From Pseudorasbora parva (lineage: Eukaryota > Chordata > Actinopteri > Cypriniformes > Gobionidae), in NCBI RefSeq assembly GCF_024679245.1, contig NC_090191.1, positions 3,244,778 through 3,308,777 on the forward strand: a stretch of DNA of 64,000 bases, read 5' to 3'. A model generated the notes under the pieces. The model was not told the DNA's origin, did no database searches, and was given only the letters and a program-made list of their open reading frames with translations. Position numbers and translations under genes: made by a program. How positions within the stretch are numbered: position 1 is the first letter of the stretch; every line of letters begins with the position of its first letter. This document shows positions 34,793 to 47,035 of the stretch, piece after piece.

Positions 34793-35660
34793 AATCTTTT
34801 ACCATCTCCTGATTCAATTCGATTCCGATTATTGAGGCCACGATTTGATTCATAACCGATTTTCGATTCAAAAAGATTTTCGATTCAAAACAATTCGATT
34901 TTATCCATAATGATTTCTAATCGGGTTTCTGATCATGATCTACTCTCATCTGCTTTGCTATACAGAATGACAAACGTAGACATTAAAGTGTCTTTTTCAC
35001 ATTTATTAAGTTCAATTCTCAGTAAAGTGCCTTTTATCTTATTGTCTAGCTATAAAATAAGTTGGAACAAAAATATAGTGCATCTTCAAAATACAAAACG
35101 GTTGAAAATAGATGCATTTCCCAGGAAAGTTGCAGATTACAACAAATATTATGTAGAACACAACTGGTGAAGACAAAGAAAATCGATATTTCTCAGTCAG
35201 ACAAAGTAACTTAAAGAATAAGTTACGAAAATAAAGTACTTCTTTCAAAATGAAAAATAGCACCCCTAAGCTACCTTTCTCTGAAGTGTTCATGACAGTG
35301 TCTCTTGCAACAATAGAACTGTAAACTGTGCTACTGATTATATGATTTTCAACAAATCATGAAAAAAACTGGACATGAACTATGCGCAAGGTTACTGTCC
35401 ATATGCAGATGCAACATTCAGGTTATTTTGCAGGAAAGAAGCTGATCAACTTGTGCAGGAGTGAGACTGCTTCGCTGTGCTGTCACTATATCTCCAGCGG
35501 TGGAGAACTCTTTCAGCTGGAATGCTAGTGCCAGGGATACACAGTAAACACTGCAGTGTACGTTGGTCTGCAGCAGGCGGCTGACTCTGCTCCATGTCGC
35601 TGAGCTCCGGGTGATGCCTAGTATGCCTAGCCCGCGCATTTGTTGTGCTGGCGAAGCCCT
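34793..35660 (-). mobile_element. hAT element remnant
   Basis: One end (agaggtgggaatcttt with gattcgatt-like repeats) and, further in, the C-terminus of a hAT transposase on the minus strand. Everything upstream of the C-terminal region is missing. Confidence 0.65.
35420..35570 (-). pseudogene. hAT transposase C-terminal (dimerisation) fragment
   Basis: Minus-strand reading gives ALAFQLKEFSTAGDIVTAQR then SSLTPAQVDQLL. The AxxxxxERxFSxAGxxxxxxR..L.p..v..L pattern is the hAT C-terminal dimerisation motif. Here VFS reads EFS, and a neighbouring frame keeps PAERV, so one frameshift is present. Confidence 0.8.
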
Positions 35661-36053
35661 GCACATGACATGCAGTAAAAAAACTAGGAGGCTAAATCTT
35701 GCACACAATTTACTATTTGTTTCACTTGATTAAGAAATCGTGAGCACATTTTACCATTTCATTCCCTCAATTTATAAATAGTGTGCATGTTTAACTAATT
35801 AGTTCCCTTGATTTGGTAAACCGTGCGCACTCTTCACCTTTTTTTGCAGGGTATGTCATGTGCAGGGCTCCATATATGCCCCCATATTCTTGTGAGCATG
35901 GAATTTCCCGTTTCCCCCACATATTTCTTCCCACACTTGGCACATCAAATATAAATGCATTTTTTTTCCTGCTTGAGTGGGACCGCCTGCCTGAGTGACC
36001 TTGTACATTCTCCCTTCCTGTACTGTCCCCCTCTAACAAGGTCTGCTTGGTTT

Positions 36054-37310
36054 TTACTGGGGACTTTTTATTTGCTGGCCCCAGTCCAGTATATCCCTAA
36101 GATTTCTGCACATTTTATAGGATGCCACCATCCTGTATTGGGGCTCCCAGATCACGGGGAACAAACCCTCAAAGGTCTGTTTATAATCAGGGGAAGTGTT
36201 TTTTTCTCCTTTTTGAGGGCCTGGGTTTCCCTTTCCTCCCTTCATCCCTCCTCCTTCGCTGCTGCCCTCAGGAACTGCTGGGAATATCTCCTCCTCCTCA
36301 GGGCCCCAAATACAATTTTGAATGCCACCACCATGTTGTTTTCTCTGGTGCAGATCCTCCTGAACCTCAGATGATGGGCCCCCACAATCCCTTAAAATAC
36401 CTTTGTCTTACTCCAGCCAGGCCTTGTCCTTGCTGTCCCAGACTCCCCAAATGTCATCCAAGTACCTTCAGTATTGGGCGGTTAGAGATTTGCACCTTGG
36501 GAACACAAGACTTCTCCCATTCGGCCATATTCATGCTTGTGTAGGCTGGTGCAAACCTCTTACCCATTGCCGTCCCCTTCACCTGCATGTAGTAATGGCC
36601 ATTACATTTTAAATTATATAGTCATTCTTAGTGAGGCTCAACTCTAGAAACCGCAACAGACTTCCATCCGCTCTCTCTTCCTTTGGATGACATTGGAAGC
36701 ACTTCCTGACTGCCTGATTGATACAGACTCCACATCCATGGAGAAGAGCCTGGCCTTGACCCCAATACTCATCTCCTGCACCTTCTCCCAATCCTCATCT
36801 CCTGCACCTTCTCCCCAATCCTCATCTCCTGCACCTTCTCCCCAATCCTCATCTCCTGCACCTTCTCCAGGACGTGGTAGGTGTCTTTGATGTAACTCTG
36901 ATGCCTGGTAGAGAGCGGATTTAGGTATGAGGTAATCAGTTCGGCCACCAATCGCTATTACTCCCACAGTCCAACACTATTGGTCTACCAGGAGGGACAT
37001 CTGGAAACAACCACGTGGTTCTATCCTTGTGTACTTTCGGGAGTGAATAAAATAAAATCCCTTGGTGTCGCCTGTCCTAGAATATACTGGAGCTGCCAAG
37101 TGTTTAGGATTCCCCTTTCCTTTAAAAATTCCATCTAATTCTTGATCTAATCCCCCGATCCCACTCTGGGAACTCTGGGTCCTGCAGCCTCACCGCCTCC
37201 TTGACATACTGCTCCCTATCCATCACCACCACAATGCTCCCCTTGTCCGCAGGCTTGGTGAACAATGTACTATCCTCTGTAAGTACTTTTAAGGCTTTGC
37301 GCATCTCCCG
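36054..37310 (-). pseudogene. Penelope-like element reverse transcriptase, degenerate
   Basis: Minus strand, in order: LFTKPADKGSIVVVMDREQY (37122-37304), the N-terminal RT signature of Penelope-like elements; then the region around VQEMSIG..ARLFSMDVESV; then Y..QVKGTAMGKRFAPAY near 36560; then QY-stop-RYLDDIWGVW near 36460, where YLDD carries the catalytic aspartates and a stop replaces Trp; and YKMCRNLRDIL near 36110, the conserved segment after RT. Frameshifts and stops throughout. No GIY-YIG endonuclease can be read with confidence. Confidence 0.75.
36765..36870. repeat. 27-28-bp tandem repeat inside the Penelope RT
   Basis: Four head-to-tail units of caatcctcatctcctgcacc + ttctcc(cc). 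On the coding (minus) strand they read KVQEMRIGE repeated, so one nine-codon segment of the RT has been amplified. Confidence 0.9.
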
Positions 37311-37351
37311 GATGAGCTCTAGGGCACTTTCAAATGCTCTTGGGTACTATT

Positions 37352-38172
37352 GCTGCTCACGGGGTGTTTTTCAGCTGTAATGTGCATGTCGGTGGTGTAG
37401 AGTTGAATGAACTGCACAGCTGAGAAAGATGCAATGCCCCTGAATATGTCTAAATAACTCTGCTCACGGGGTGTTTTTCTGCTCTTAGGCCAGGGACACA
37501 CTGCAAGCGTGCCGTGAGCGTCTTGGCTGCGTGGTGTGTCCGTTTTTATTTCGGCTCCCATGTTAACCGGTTAGAGCTTGCATACTGCCTGCGTCACGCG
37601 CGCATGCTTCAAATAGAAGAGACGCCTTTTTTACACGCGAGCGTGTTGGAAGTGTTTCCAGGCAAAATAGAAAAGGAAAAGATGTTTATATACCCTTTTG
37701 ACACAAATACACATTAATAAATTACATTTTCATGTTTGAAAGTCTGTAGGTTAACATAAATGCAGATATAGGCCTAATTGTAATAATTAAAAACAACATA
37801 ATTATCGATTTTGAAATATTAAACCTGTCAATACAGAACTAAATATGGTATTTACGGCAAAATAGGCTACATGCTACATTGTATGGCCAATAGTCCACTG
37901 CCGACGTTGTCTTTGCTGTATCAATAGGCAATAAATTTATATTTAACATGAAGTATAGGGCTTCCCTGTACATCAATACCAGCAGCAGCGTCGCGTTAGA
38001 CACGCTTCTGGTGTGCAAAGACAGAAAACGCCACGCAGCCGCCTCGCGGCTTACACGCAACAGAAACGCCACGCTTGCAGTGTGTTTCCGGCCTAATGTG
38101 CATGTGGGGCGTGGTGGTGTAGATTTTAATGAACTGCACAACTGAGAAAGATGCAATGCCCCTGAATATGTC
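37352..38172. repeat. About 100-bp tandem duplication with a MITE inserted in the second copy
   Basis: The unit at 37352-37450 (ctcacggggtgtttttc ... gatgcaatgcccctgaatat) recurs from 37451. Its second copy is split at taatgtgcatgt by the element at 37486-38095 and finishes at 38172. Confidence 0.85.
37486..38095. mobile_element. MITE with TAGGCC(A/G)G ends
   Basis: Left TAGGCCAGGGACACACTGCA and right (inverted) TAGGCCGGAAACACACTGCA bound 610 bp with no transposase. The unbroken copy of the target at 37370-37385 shows the pre-insertion sequence. Target duplication is TA or TTA. Confidence 0.8.
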
Positions 38173-38552
38173 TAGCAGCGCTGCTCCGACAGTGATTGTG
38201 ATCTAGGTAGTTTGCAATCTCCGCCACACTGTGACTAACCACCTGATGTATTCTCACCCTGGACCACATAATGGATGTCCTCTGTTTTTTTGGCGTGATA
38301 GTAGACGTGCCATGCATCAACACACTCAATATGGGAGGACGTCGACAAGCAACGATAGGTTGAGGTTTGACAAAACCTCAAGGTTGACAAACATCAGTTT
38401 GTTTGAACCTGGCTAGGAATAGCATTACATTCTGTGTGGGATCGCTGTCAATCGCCTTGTGCATAAGTTCTAATAGAAAGTGCCTGTCGTTTGCCACTAC
38501 GGCCCATTAGCGTGTCAGTTAGACACCAATAAACAGCGTATCAATTAAAATA
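38173..38552. other. Intron 2 of gene C, no feature seen
   Basis: Non-coding; possibly more Penelope-element flank. Nothing recognisable. Confidence 0.5.
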
Positions 38553-40163
38553 CAGTATTGTTCAAAATAATAGCAGTACAATGTGACTAACCAGAATAAT
38601 CAAGGTTTTTAGTATATTTTTTATTGCTACGTGGCAAACAAGTTACCAGTAGGTTCAGTAGATTCTCAGAAAACAAACAAGACCCAGCATTCATGATATG
38701 CACGCTCTTAAGGCTGTGCAATTGGGCAATTAGTTGAAAGGGGTGTGTTCAAAAAAATAGCAGTGTCTACCTTTGACTGTACAAACTCAAAACTATTTTG
38801 TACAAACATTTTTTTTTCTGGGATTTAGCAATCCTGTGAAACACTAAACTAATATTTAGTTGTATGACCACAGTTTTTTAAAACTGCTTGACATCTGTGT
38901 GGCATGGAGTCAACCAACTTGTGGCACCTCTCAGCTGTTATTCCACTCCATGATTCTTTAACAACATTCCACAATTCATTCACATTTCTTGGTTTTGCTT
39001 CAGAAACAGCATTTTTGATATCACCCCACAAGTTCTCAATTGGATTAAGGTCTGGAGATTGGGCTGGCCACTCCATAACATTAATTTTGTTGGTTTGGAA
39101 CCAAGACTTTGCCCGTTTACTAGTGTGTTTTGGGTCATTGTCTTGTTGAAACAACCGTTTCAAGGGCATGTCCTCTTCAGCATAGGGCAACATGACCTCT
39201 TCAAGTATTTTAACATATGCAAACTGATCCATGATCCCTGGTATGCGATAAATAGGCCCAACACCATAGTAGGAGAAACATGCCCATATCATGATGCTTG
39301 CACCTCCATGCTTCACTGTCTTCACTGTGTACTGTGGCTTGAATTCAGAGTTTGGGGGTAGTCTCACAAACTGCCTGTGGCCCTTGGACCCAAAAAGAAC
39401 AATTTTACTCTCATCAGTCCACAAAATGTTCCTCCATTTCTCTTTAGGCCAGTTGATGTGTTCTTTGGCAAATTGTAACCTCTTCTGCACATGCCTTTTT
39501 TTTTAACAGAGGGACTTTGCGGGGGATTCTTGAAAATAGATTAGCTTCACACAGACATCTTCTAACTGTCACAGTACTTACAGGTAACTCCAGACTGTCT
39601 TTGATCATCCTGGAGGTGATCATTGGCTGAGCCTTTGCCACTCTGGTTATTCTTCTATCCATTTTGATGGTTGTCTTCCGTTTTCTTCCACGTCTCTCTG
39701 GTTTTGCTCTCCATTTTAAGGCATTGGAGATCATTTTAGCTGAACAGCCTATCATTTTTTGCACCTCTCTAATCAACTTTTTAATCAAAGTACGCTGTTC
39801 TTCTGAACAATGTCTTGAACGACCCATTTTCCTCAGCTTTCAAATGCATGTTCAACAAGTGTTGGCTTCATCCTTAAATAGGGGCCACCTGATTCACACC
39901 TGTTTCTTCACAAAATTGATGACCTCAGTGATTGAATGCCACACTGCTATTTTTTTGAACACACCCCTTTCAACTAATTCAACTAATTGCCCAATTGCAC
40001 AGCCTTAAGAGCGTGCATATCATGAATGCTGGGTCTCATTTGTTTTCTGAGAATCTACTGAACCTACTGGTAACTTGTTTGCCACGTAGCAATAAAAAAT
40101 ATACGAAAAACCTTGATTATTCTGGTTAGTCACATTGTACTGCTATTATTTTGAACAATACTG
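38553..40163 (-). mobile_element. Near-intact Tc1-like transposon with long IR/DR ends
   Basis: Ends CAGTATTGTTCAAAATAATA on both sides, flanked by TA (38551-38552, 40164-40165). The inverted repeats extend about 210 bp, each holding an outer (gttcaaaataatagcagtac) and inner (gttcaaaaaaatagcagtgt) copy of the same motif, i.e. the IR/DR layout used by Sleeping-Beauty-like elements. Sits in intron 2 of gene C. Confidence 0.93.
38849..39827 (-). pseudogene. Tc1-like transposase with a single frameshift
   Basis: Starts MGRSRHCSEEQRTLIKKLI at 39827 and ends CGHTTKY-stop at 38849, about 325 residues. Helix-turn-helix MIGCSAKMISNALKW, basic GRKRKTTIKMDRRI, then catalytic WTDESKIVLF (Asp), [14 protein letters not shown] (Asp) and SPDLNPIENLWGDIK (Glu): all three DD34E residues present. 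The only evident lesion is a shift at a T/A homopolymer (39489-39497, KKK on the coding strand). It is therefore recently active or an assembly homopolymer error away from an open frame. Confidence 0.88.
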
Positions 40164-40392
40164 TACATGGTAAATCACTTGAATAATATTTACAGTTTTG
40201 ATGATTTTCAATTTAATGAACAACAGAATCAACATTTATATTCAGGGAAAACAATTAGAACACATTTTAGAGGGGCTTGTACAGTGAGTGGGGGGACGTA
40301 CAGGATCACGTTGAGGACCTTTGGTCTACATGCTGCTAAATATGTCTGTTGTCTTGTGCCATTAAACTTGTATTTGTCTCTGTTCACCTTAG

Positions 40393-41300
40393 GCCTGATG
40401 CCGCTGAAAGTTGAAAGTCAAGAGTTGAATGAAAAGGAAGAGAAAGACCTCTATGAAAACCATCATGATTTCATAACTGACGAAATATCTTTTAATTGCT
40501 CACAGACTAAAAAGATTTTTACACAAAAAAGAGCTCAGAAGACAGAAAATAGAACTTACGCCTGCCCTCAGTGTGAAAAGAGTTTCAATCAACATGGAGA
40601 CCTTAAAGTTCATTTAAGAATTCACACTAGAGAGAGGGTGTTTACCTGTCCTCAGTGTGGAAAGAGTTTCACTAATAAAAGAAACCTTAAAGTCCACATA
40701 AGGATTCACACTGGAGAGAAACCTTTCACCTGCCAAGAGTGTGGAAAGAGTTTTTCTGATAAAAGAAACCTTCAAAAACACATGAGAGTTCACACTGGAG
40801 AGAAGCCGTTTACCTGCCAACAGTGTGGAAAGAGTTTCACTCAAAGTAACTGCCTTAAAGTCCACATGAGAATTCACAATGGGGAGAAACCTTTCACTTG
40901 CCAACAGTGTGGAATAAGTTTCACTAGAAGTAACTGCCTTAAAGTCCACATGAGAGTTCATACGGGAGAGAAGCCGTACACCTGCCAACAATGTGGGAAA
41001 AGCTTCACTAAAAGTAACAGCCTTAAAGACCACATAAGAATTCACACTGGAGAGAAGCCCTACACCTGCCAACAGTGTGGAAAAAGTTTCGCTAAAAGTA
41101 ACAGCCTTAAAGTCCACATGAGCGTCCACACTAGAGAGAAGCCGTACACCTGCCAACAGTGTGGAAAAACTTTCTCTGGAAAACGTTGTCTTAATGCCCA
41201 CATGAGAATTCACACTGGAGAGAAGCCGTTCACTTGTGACCAGTGTGGGAAGAGTTTCAGATTTATAGCAAATCTTAATTTCCACATGAGGAGTCATTAA
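40393..41300 (+). CDS. Gene C: terminal exon, 9 C2H2 zinc fingers
   Basis: Acceptor AG 40391-40392, phase 1; joined to exon 2 it gives a protein of about 330 residues: single FiNZ, LMPLKVES, acidic linker with an extra His (ENHHDFIT), basic stretch (TQKRAQK), nine fingers. Contacts (-1,2,3,6): QGDV, NRNV, DRNK, QNCV, RNCV, KNSD, KNSV, GRCA, FANF. Fingers 4-7 are near-identical (SNC/SNS helices), indicating recent internal duplication. Finger 5 has CGISF instead of CGKSF. The last finger is intact here but destroyed in A and B. Stop TAA at 41298-41300. Confidence 0.95.
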
Positions 41301-41430
41301 AGAGAAAACTGTTTTAAATGTCTTTAATGTAGAAGGAGTTTCACAGACTGGAATCATCTTAAGAGACGCATAATTACTCACACCAGAGGTGGAAAGTGTT
41401 TCAGACCCCACAAGAGTTCACACTGAAAAG
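41301..41430 (+). pseudogene. Relic tenth finger after the stop of gene C
   Basis: In frame after the stop: FKCL-stop-CRRSFTDWNHLKRRIITH. The CxxC and the last His persist, but a stop sits between the cysteines and the first His is Arg. Confidence 0.75.
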
Positions 41431-41464
41431 AGATATGAGACCTCCTTTTCCAACTCATTCTGAA

Positions 41465-41470
41465 AATAAA
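41465..41470 (+). terminator. Candidate polyadenylation signal of gene C
   Basis: AATAAA 165 bp after the stop codon, followed by a T/G-containing stretch. Confidence 0.5.
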
Positions 41471-42492
<1,022 letters not shown>

Positions 42493-42716
42493 GTGGGTAC
42501 AGGAAGTATTCAGACCCCCTTAAATTTTTCACTATTTGTTATATTGTTATATAACAGTTTTCACTGTTATATTGCGGCCATGTTTCTAAAATCATTTAAG
42601 TTAATTTTTTTCTCATTAATGTACACATAGCACCCCACTTTGACAGAAATAACACGGGTATTTCAGTTTTTCTTTTTTTAATAAATCTGCAAAAAAATTC
42701 AACAATTCTAAGTATA
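42493..42716 (+). mobile_element. Tc1-like end fragment (CAGTGGGTAC family)
   Basis: Same family as 1466-2484. Includes the terminal repeat (cagtgggtacaggaagtatt), a local duplication of gttatattgttatat, and the inner aataaatctgcaaaaa stretch, then stops. Non-coding. Confidence 0.75.
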
Positions 42717-43234
42717 GTCAGTAATACTGTCTCCCTCTACAACCAAAATCGTTCTCAATTTGCAGTTTGCTGGAAAGGTGCAACTCATGACTTTGTATGC
42801 TCGGTTGGAAGGAGGTAAAAATAACGTAATCAACAGCCACGTTTCCACCAGGAATTTCCCCCCAAACCTTTTGCTGTCTGCATTTCCATCGCAGTATAAA
42901 GTACCTTGAAGATTAGTCTGGAGATGTAGGACTGTGCGCAACTTTGCAGTTCCTGCTGGATTTCATCCTCCGCATATAAGCTTAATAAAGCCTGAAACTC
43001 GCTGTTCATTGTTAATTCAATTTACACACAACTATTACTACAGGCACTTTTAAAAACTGTGGTTGGAATAAAATGTTGCATGACCTTGGGCGCTGAAAAT
43101 TCTTTTTGGTTAAGTCCCACCCCCAAAAGTTCCTGAACTTTTAAAAAGTACTACTTCACGAGCAGGAATTTTCTGAGGGGAAAATGTTATACTTAACATT
43201 TATAAACTTTTTGTTCACCCTGTCTTCATGCAGT
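42717..43234. other. Non-coding stretch beside a Harbinger relic
   Basis: No gene. Paired motifs around the cacccccaaaagttcctgaac stretch suggest a MITE, but ends are not defined. Confidence 0.4.
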
Positions 43235-43330
43235 CACTCCTGTACAGCGGTACAATCAAGCTCACATTCGCACTAGAGGTCTAGTGGAGCACATGTTTGG
43301 TGTATGGAAGAGCCGTTTTCAATGTTCCTA
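43235..43330 (+). pseudogene. PIF/Harbinger transposase (HARBI1-like) C-terminal fragment
   Basis: Reads TPVQRYNQAHIRTRGLVEHM then FGVWKSRFQC. The YNxAH.RTR..vE..FG..K.RF.C pattern, with the third catalytic acid (the E of VEH), is the end of the DDE nuclease of HARBI1-type proteins. Only this piece is present; it runs straight into LINE sequence. Confidence 0.8.
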
Positions 43331-43436
43331 ATTACACCAAACAGCGTGGCTGGGTATATCATGAAGTAGAAGATGATAATGTCCCAGAGATTCCCATAGT
43401 TGTGATCAACAATGACTTTTGCTTTGCAGCATTTCT

Positions 43437-43967
43437 CACATTGCTCTTTGCAGATGATGTTGTCGTGTTGGCAAGCTCAGACCAGGACCTTCAGCATGCA
43501 CTGGGACGGTTTGCAGCCAAGTGTGAAGCGGCTGAGATAAGAATCAGCACCTCCATGTCCGAGGCCATGGTTCTCAGTCGGAAAAGGGTGGCTTGCTCAC
43601 TTCAGGATGGTGGAGAGTTCTTGCCTCAATTGGAGAAGTTTAAGTATCTTGGGGTCTTGTTCACGAGTGAGGCAAGGATGGAACAGGAGATTGACAGACG
43701 GATCGGTGCAGCATCTGCAGTAATGCGGGCAATGTACTGGTCTGTCGTGGTGAAGAAGGAGCTGAGCTGTAAGGCGAAGCTCTCGATTTACCGGTCAATC
43801 TACGTTCCTACTCTCACCTATGGCCATGAGCTGTGGGTAATGACCGAAAGGACAAGATCCCGGATACAGACGGCTGAAATGAGCTTTCTCCGCAGGGTGG
43901 CTGGGCGCTCCCTTAGAGATAGGGTGAGAAGCTCGGTCACTCGGGAGGAGCTCAGAGTAGAGCCGTA
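43437..43967 (+). pseudogene. Non-LTR reverse transcriptase C-terminal fragment
   Basis: Reads LLFADDVVVLASSDQDLQHA, RFAAKCEAAEIRISTSMSEA, FKYLGVLFTSEARMEQEIDR, YRSIYVPTLTYGHELWVMTE and SFLRRVAGRSLRDRVRSS. The FADD box is intact. It is the second half of a fish LINE ORF2 whose 5' half is missing; it ends at VEP-stop where family members continue with a further C-terminal region. Confidence 0.85.
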
Positions 43968-45560
43968 GCTGCTTCTGCTCTTGAGTCAACGGCGACCCAT
44001 AGAATTGTATGGGGACAAGTTGTCAAATTTGGCACACTGAGAGAGGACAGGCTGAGCTGTCACCAGAGCAAATTTGGAGTCTCTAACTCAATCCTTCTTG
44101 GTGCCACCAATTGTCCAAATTTTACTTGCGTCCAGGCTAACAAAATACATTTTCTGTAAAAATGCCATTTTTATTTTTTCAAAGAAATAAACCCTACTTT
44201 TTCTAACTACTAGGCCTTGCTCTGATATTCAAGAAAATTGAACCAGGTCATCTTCAGACAATGTCAACTCAAATTTTAAATTTGCCAAACTGTTCTCACA
44301 ATGTATCTTTTTGCCAATAACTTCTGAATGGTTTGTCCAAAAATAACAGATTTCACAGACTCGAACGATGTGTCAATGCCGAGTTGAACGATACCCACAT
44401 TTTCCATATTGGCCATTTTGAATTTTGCATTAAAATGCTATATTTTACTAGCCTGACAAGCCAGACCCACATCAAGATGTTTGGTCTGGAAACTCACCAT
44501 AGGCAGGGCTCAGTCCGAGGGGCGGGATAAACGGTTGTATTTCAAACTCCCTCTGCACGCGATAGGATAGCGGTACACCAACTGGAGCAACGACGGTGAA
44601 GGGGAGCTCGCTCCTCGCTGACTGATTAAACATTCGCCGTATCCGGTCGGCTAAACTCCGAACACATCTTCCCTTTTTAAGAATGACTTCAGTGCCGCTC
44701 TTTGTTCTTTTCTCAGAGGAAAGCTTCACTCCAAGTCTTCCGGAGGCGCGGGCAGAGCTGATTCGAAAGACCGCCGCAGTTCGCCAGTTTCTGTGTTACT
44801 AGAAGCACGCAAACGCAACTCGGCCGTCGTCATTATGGCCCCGCCCGCCGACTCTATAGCCTACACGATGTGATTGGGCCGTCCAGATTCTGAGGAATAC
44901 AGCTCAGATAGGAATTGAGAGTTGCTAGACCACACTTGCGGGCAAATTAAATTTGCTGCCGCTAGGGTGCGTCTAGATTTCTAGGCTAATATTTTACGAA
45001 CACATTGGCAAAAAAATTTTAAGCACTATGGCCTGACAGTACTGTTTTAGGACAGTGCCACCTTGTGCTCAAAAGTTATAATGAAATTTCCAAAAATGCT
45101 CATAACTTTTGATTAAATTAGCGTATTGTACTGAAACTGTTCTTAATCAATTCATTGGGTCATGCAGAGCACATAGAGACCAACTTTGCCATATTTGGCC
45201 AAAATTTATGCCCGCCATTTTTCTTTTTCTTTTAAAACCTAGTTTTTCGAATTCCTTCTAGACTGTTTGTCTAAAATGTATGGATTTTGTGACGATAGCA
45301 CAGAATAAGTTTTATATGCTTTTAATTGCTCATTATTGCAGTCACTGTAGGTCTGATGCTCCCAGCCATGCAGGCATTACTTGTTGTGCCTTCTTTGTGC
45401 TTGGCCCCTTAATGGCGGCTTGCAGCTACATTTTATTTTATTTAAATATTATTTCAGAAACAGACATACCAGGACCCTAAACTGGACAGGATTGACACTG
45501 GTGCTTCGATGTTCCCCTTATTCCTCTTCCTTCATAGCAAACTCAACATGATCTTCTGGT
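43968..45560. other. AT-rich repetitive DNA interrupted by MULE-like copy 3
   Basis: 43990-44439 and 44998-45500 look like one continuous stretch (recurring cataacttttga/ctgtttgtc motifs) split by the insertion at 44449-44988. No coding region. Confidence 0.45.
44449..44988 (-). mobile_element. MULE-like non-autonomous element, copy 3 (9-bp TSD)
   Basis: TAGCCTGACAAGCCAGACCC ... GATTTCTAGGCTA, flanked by perfect ATATTTTAC at 44440-44448 and 44989-44997. It is the most complete of three homologous copies, with a conserved minus-strand frame (SSEKRTKSGTEVILKKGRCV) extending further than in copy 1. Confidence 0.88.
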
Positions 45561-45917
45561 TTTCTTTTAAATGTTTTAAATTGTGCTCATGAAATTCACA
45601 GAAATTCTTTGAACAATTTCTTTTACCCATTGTTTGGACTCTAGTTCCACTCAAAGCTACAGTTTCTGGTCTGAAGTGTCTACATCATTAAATGAATCAG
45701 GCATCAGTAAGAGTAGCTGATTATGATAACTTTCGTGAGCTCTACAATATGTAAATCCACTTCACCAGCTAACTACTCTTCAACAGCAATGCCATATAGT
45801 CCATGGGCCAAGTAAGAATTGGTACCACCTAAGGTGGCCAAAATCTCTTTTTACCATAGAAAGTTCAAAGACAATATTCTAAAGACGACTGTGCGCTTTA
45901 TCTCTGCCGCATAACGT
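45561..45917. other. Intergenic stretch before gene D, no feature seen
   Basis: Non-coding. A short motif (agtaagagtagctgatta) also occurs at 29138-29155 upstream of gene C. Confidence 0.45.
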
Positions 45918-46395
45918 CTATGCATATGAATATAAATCTTATGCTGAATCTGCTTTTTTTTAAGAAAGGAAAATAATGCTGAAGAATAAGAGAGAATAGT
46001 TTTTTGCGTCTTTGGCCCCAAAAAAGGTTTCAGTATGGACAAATGTTTTACTGTTTTTAATAAAACTAATTCTATAAAAATACCATCAACCAAAGATAGC
46101 TTTGTTCCCATCCCCTTGTATAAATGTTGTTTGGCCATGAACAGAATCTCACATATTATATGTGGTTCAAACTCTTTCTTTGGTAATTATTTCAGCACAT
46201 TGACGAACACGCATTTAAATATGTATTTCACCAAGAATTCAACACCGCTGATATGCGTTATATTGTTTGTATGTGAATGTCTCTACACACATCTGTGACT
46301 TGAGCGTGTGTCCAGGACTTTTATTTTGTAGTGGAGATGTGACGTCATAAGGCTGCGCCGCGCTCATGCATCTGTTGTGATTCTGCCGAAGAACG
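45918..46395 (+). promoter_or_regulatory. Gene D promoter and non-coding exon 1
   Basis: Contains the same upstream blocks as gene B (aatataaatcttatgctg; gaacagaatctcacatatta), tgtctctacacacatctgtg, TGACGTCA at 46340-46347, the GC-rich region, and exon 1 ending gaagaacg with donor GT at 46396. The last exon base pair differs from genes B/C (acg instead of aag), a weaker donor context. Confidence 0.75.
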
Positions 46396-47035
46396 GTTTG
46401 TGTTTAAGCTTTTAAAGTGTTTAAATCGATAAAAACTGTTTAGAGACTTTATAGTTTTAAAAAGATCCGTTAAATGAATGTTTGATTATTGAATGCAACA
46501 TTGTAATACTTTAAATTACATTAATGAACGTTATTTTGTGTGAGTAAAGCTCATTCACACACGAGTAACAAAAATGTTACTCATTTCTGTCTATATATCG
46601 AAAAATCAGTTTATCATAAACATGAATTCGGTCACTGGCGAGTAGATGAGAGAAAACTGAGCTTTAGAAACTCGAGTCAACTGAATCAATCGCTACACAG
46701 AATGATTCACTGAGTCGACTCACTCAAATCACCTCAAACACTGACGACCAAAACACTGTAAATACAACAAAAGCAACAAACGTTTATAATGAGAACTTCT
46801 ACAAACCAACTGCTAATGTTTTCATGGAAGTGTAATCTATTACATAAAATTCATAAATAAATGTAGTAGGTGTAATATGTCTAAATAGGAACCTACTGTC
46901 TTTGTGTGTGTTTTGGTTTTAAATTATTAATTTGTAGTGCTAGAGTGTTTTTAGTCTATTAACTCTTTCTCTGACTGACTCTCTTACTCAGGGATTTAGT
47001 TTGCATTCATTTTTGTGATTATTCTCATCTTAAAG

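Noticed and set aside
35655..35866. Inverted match agccctgcacatgacat / atgtcatgtgcagggct
   Set aside because: About 17 bp with no target duplication and no defined element between; could be two unrelated repeat ends.
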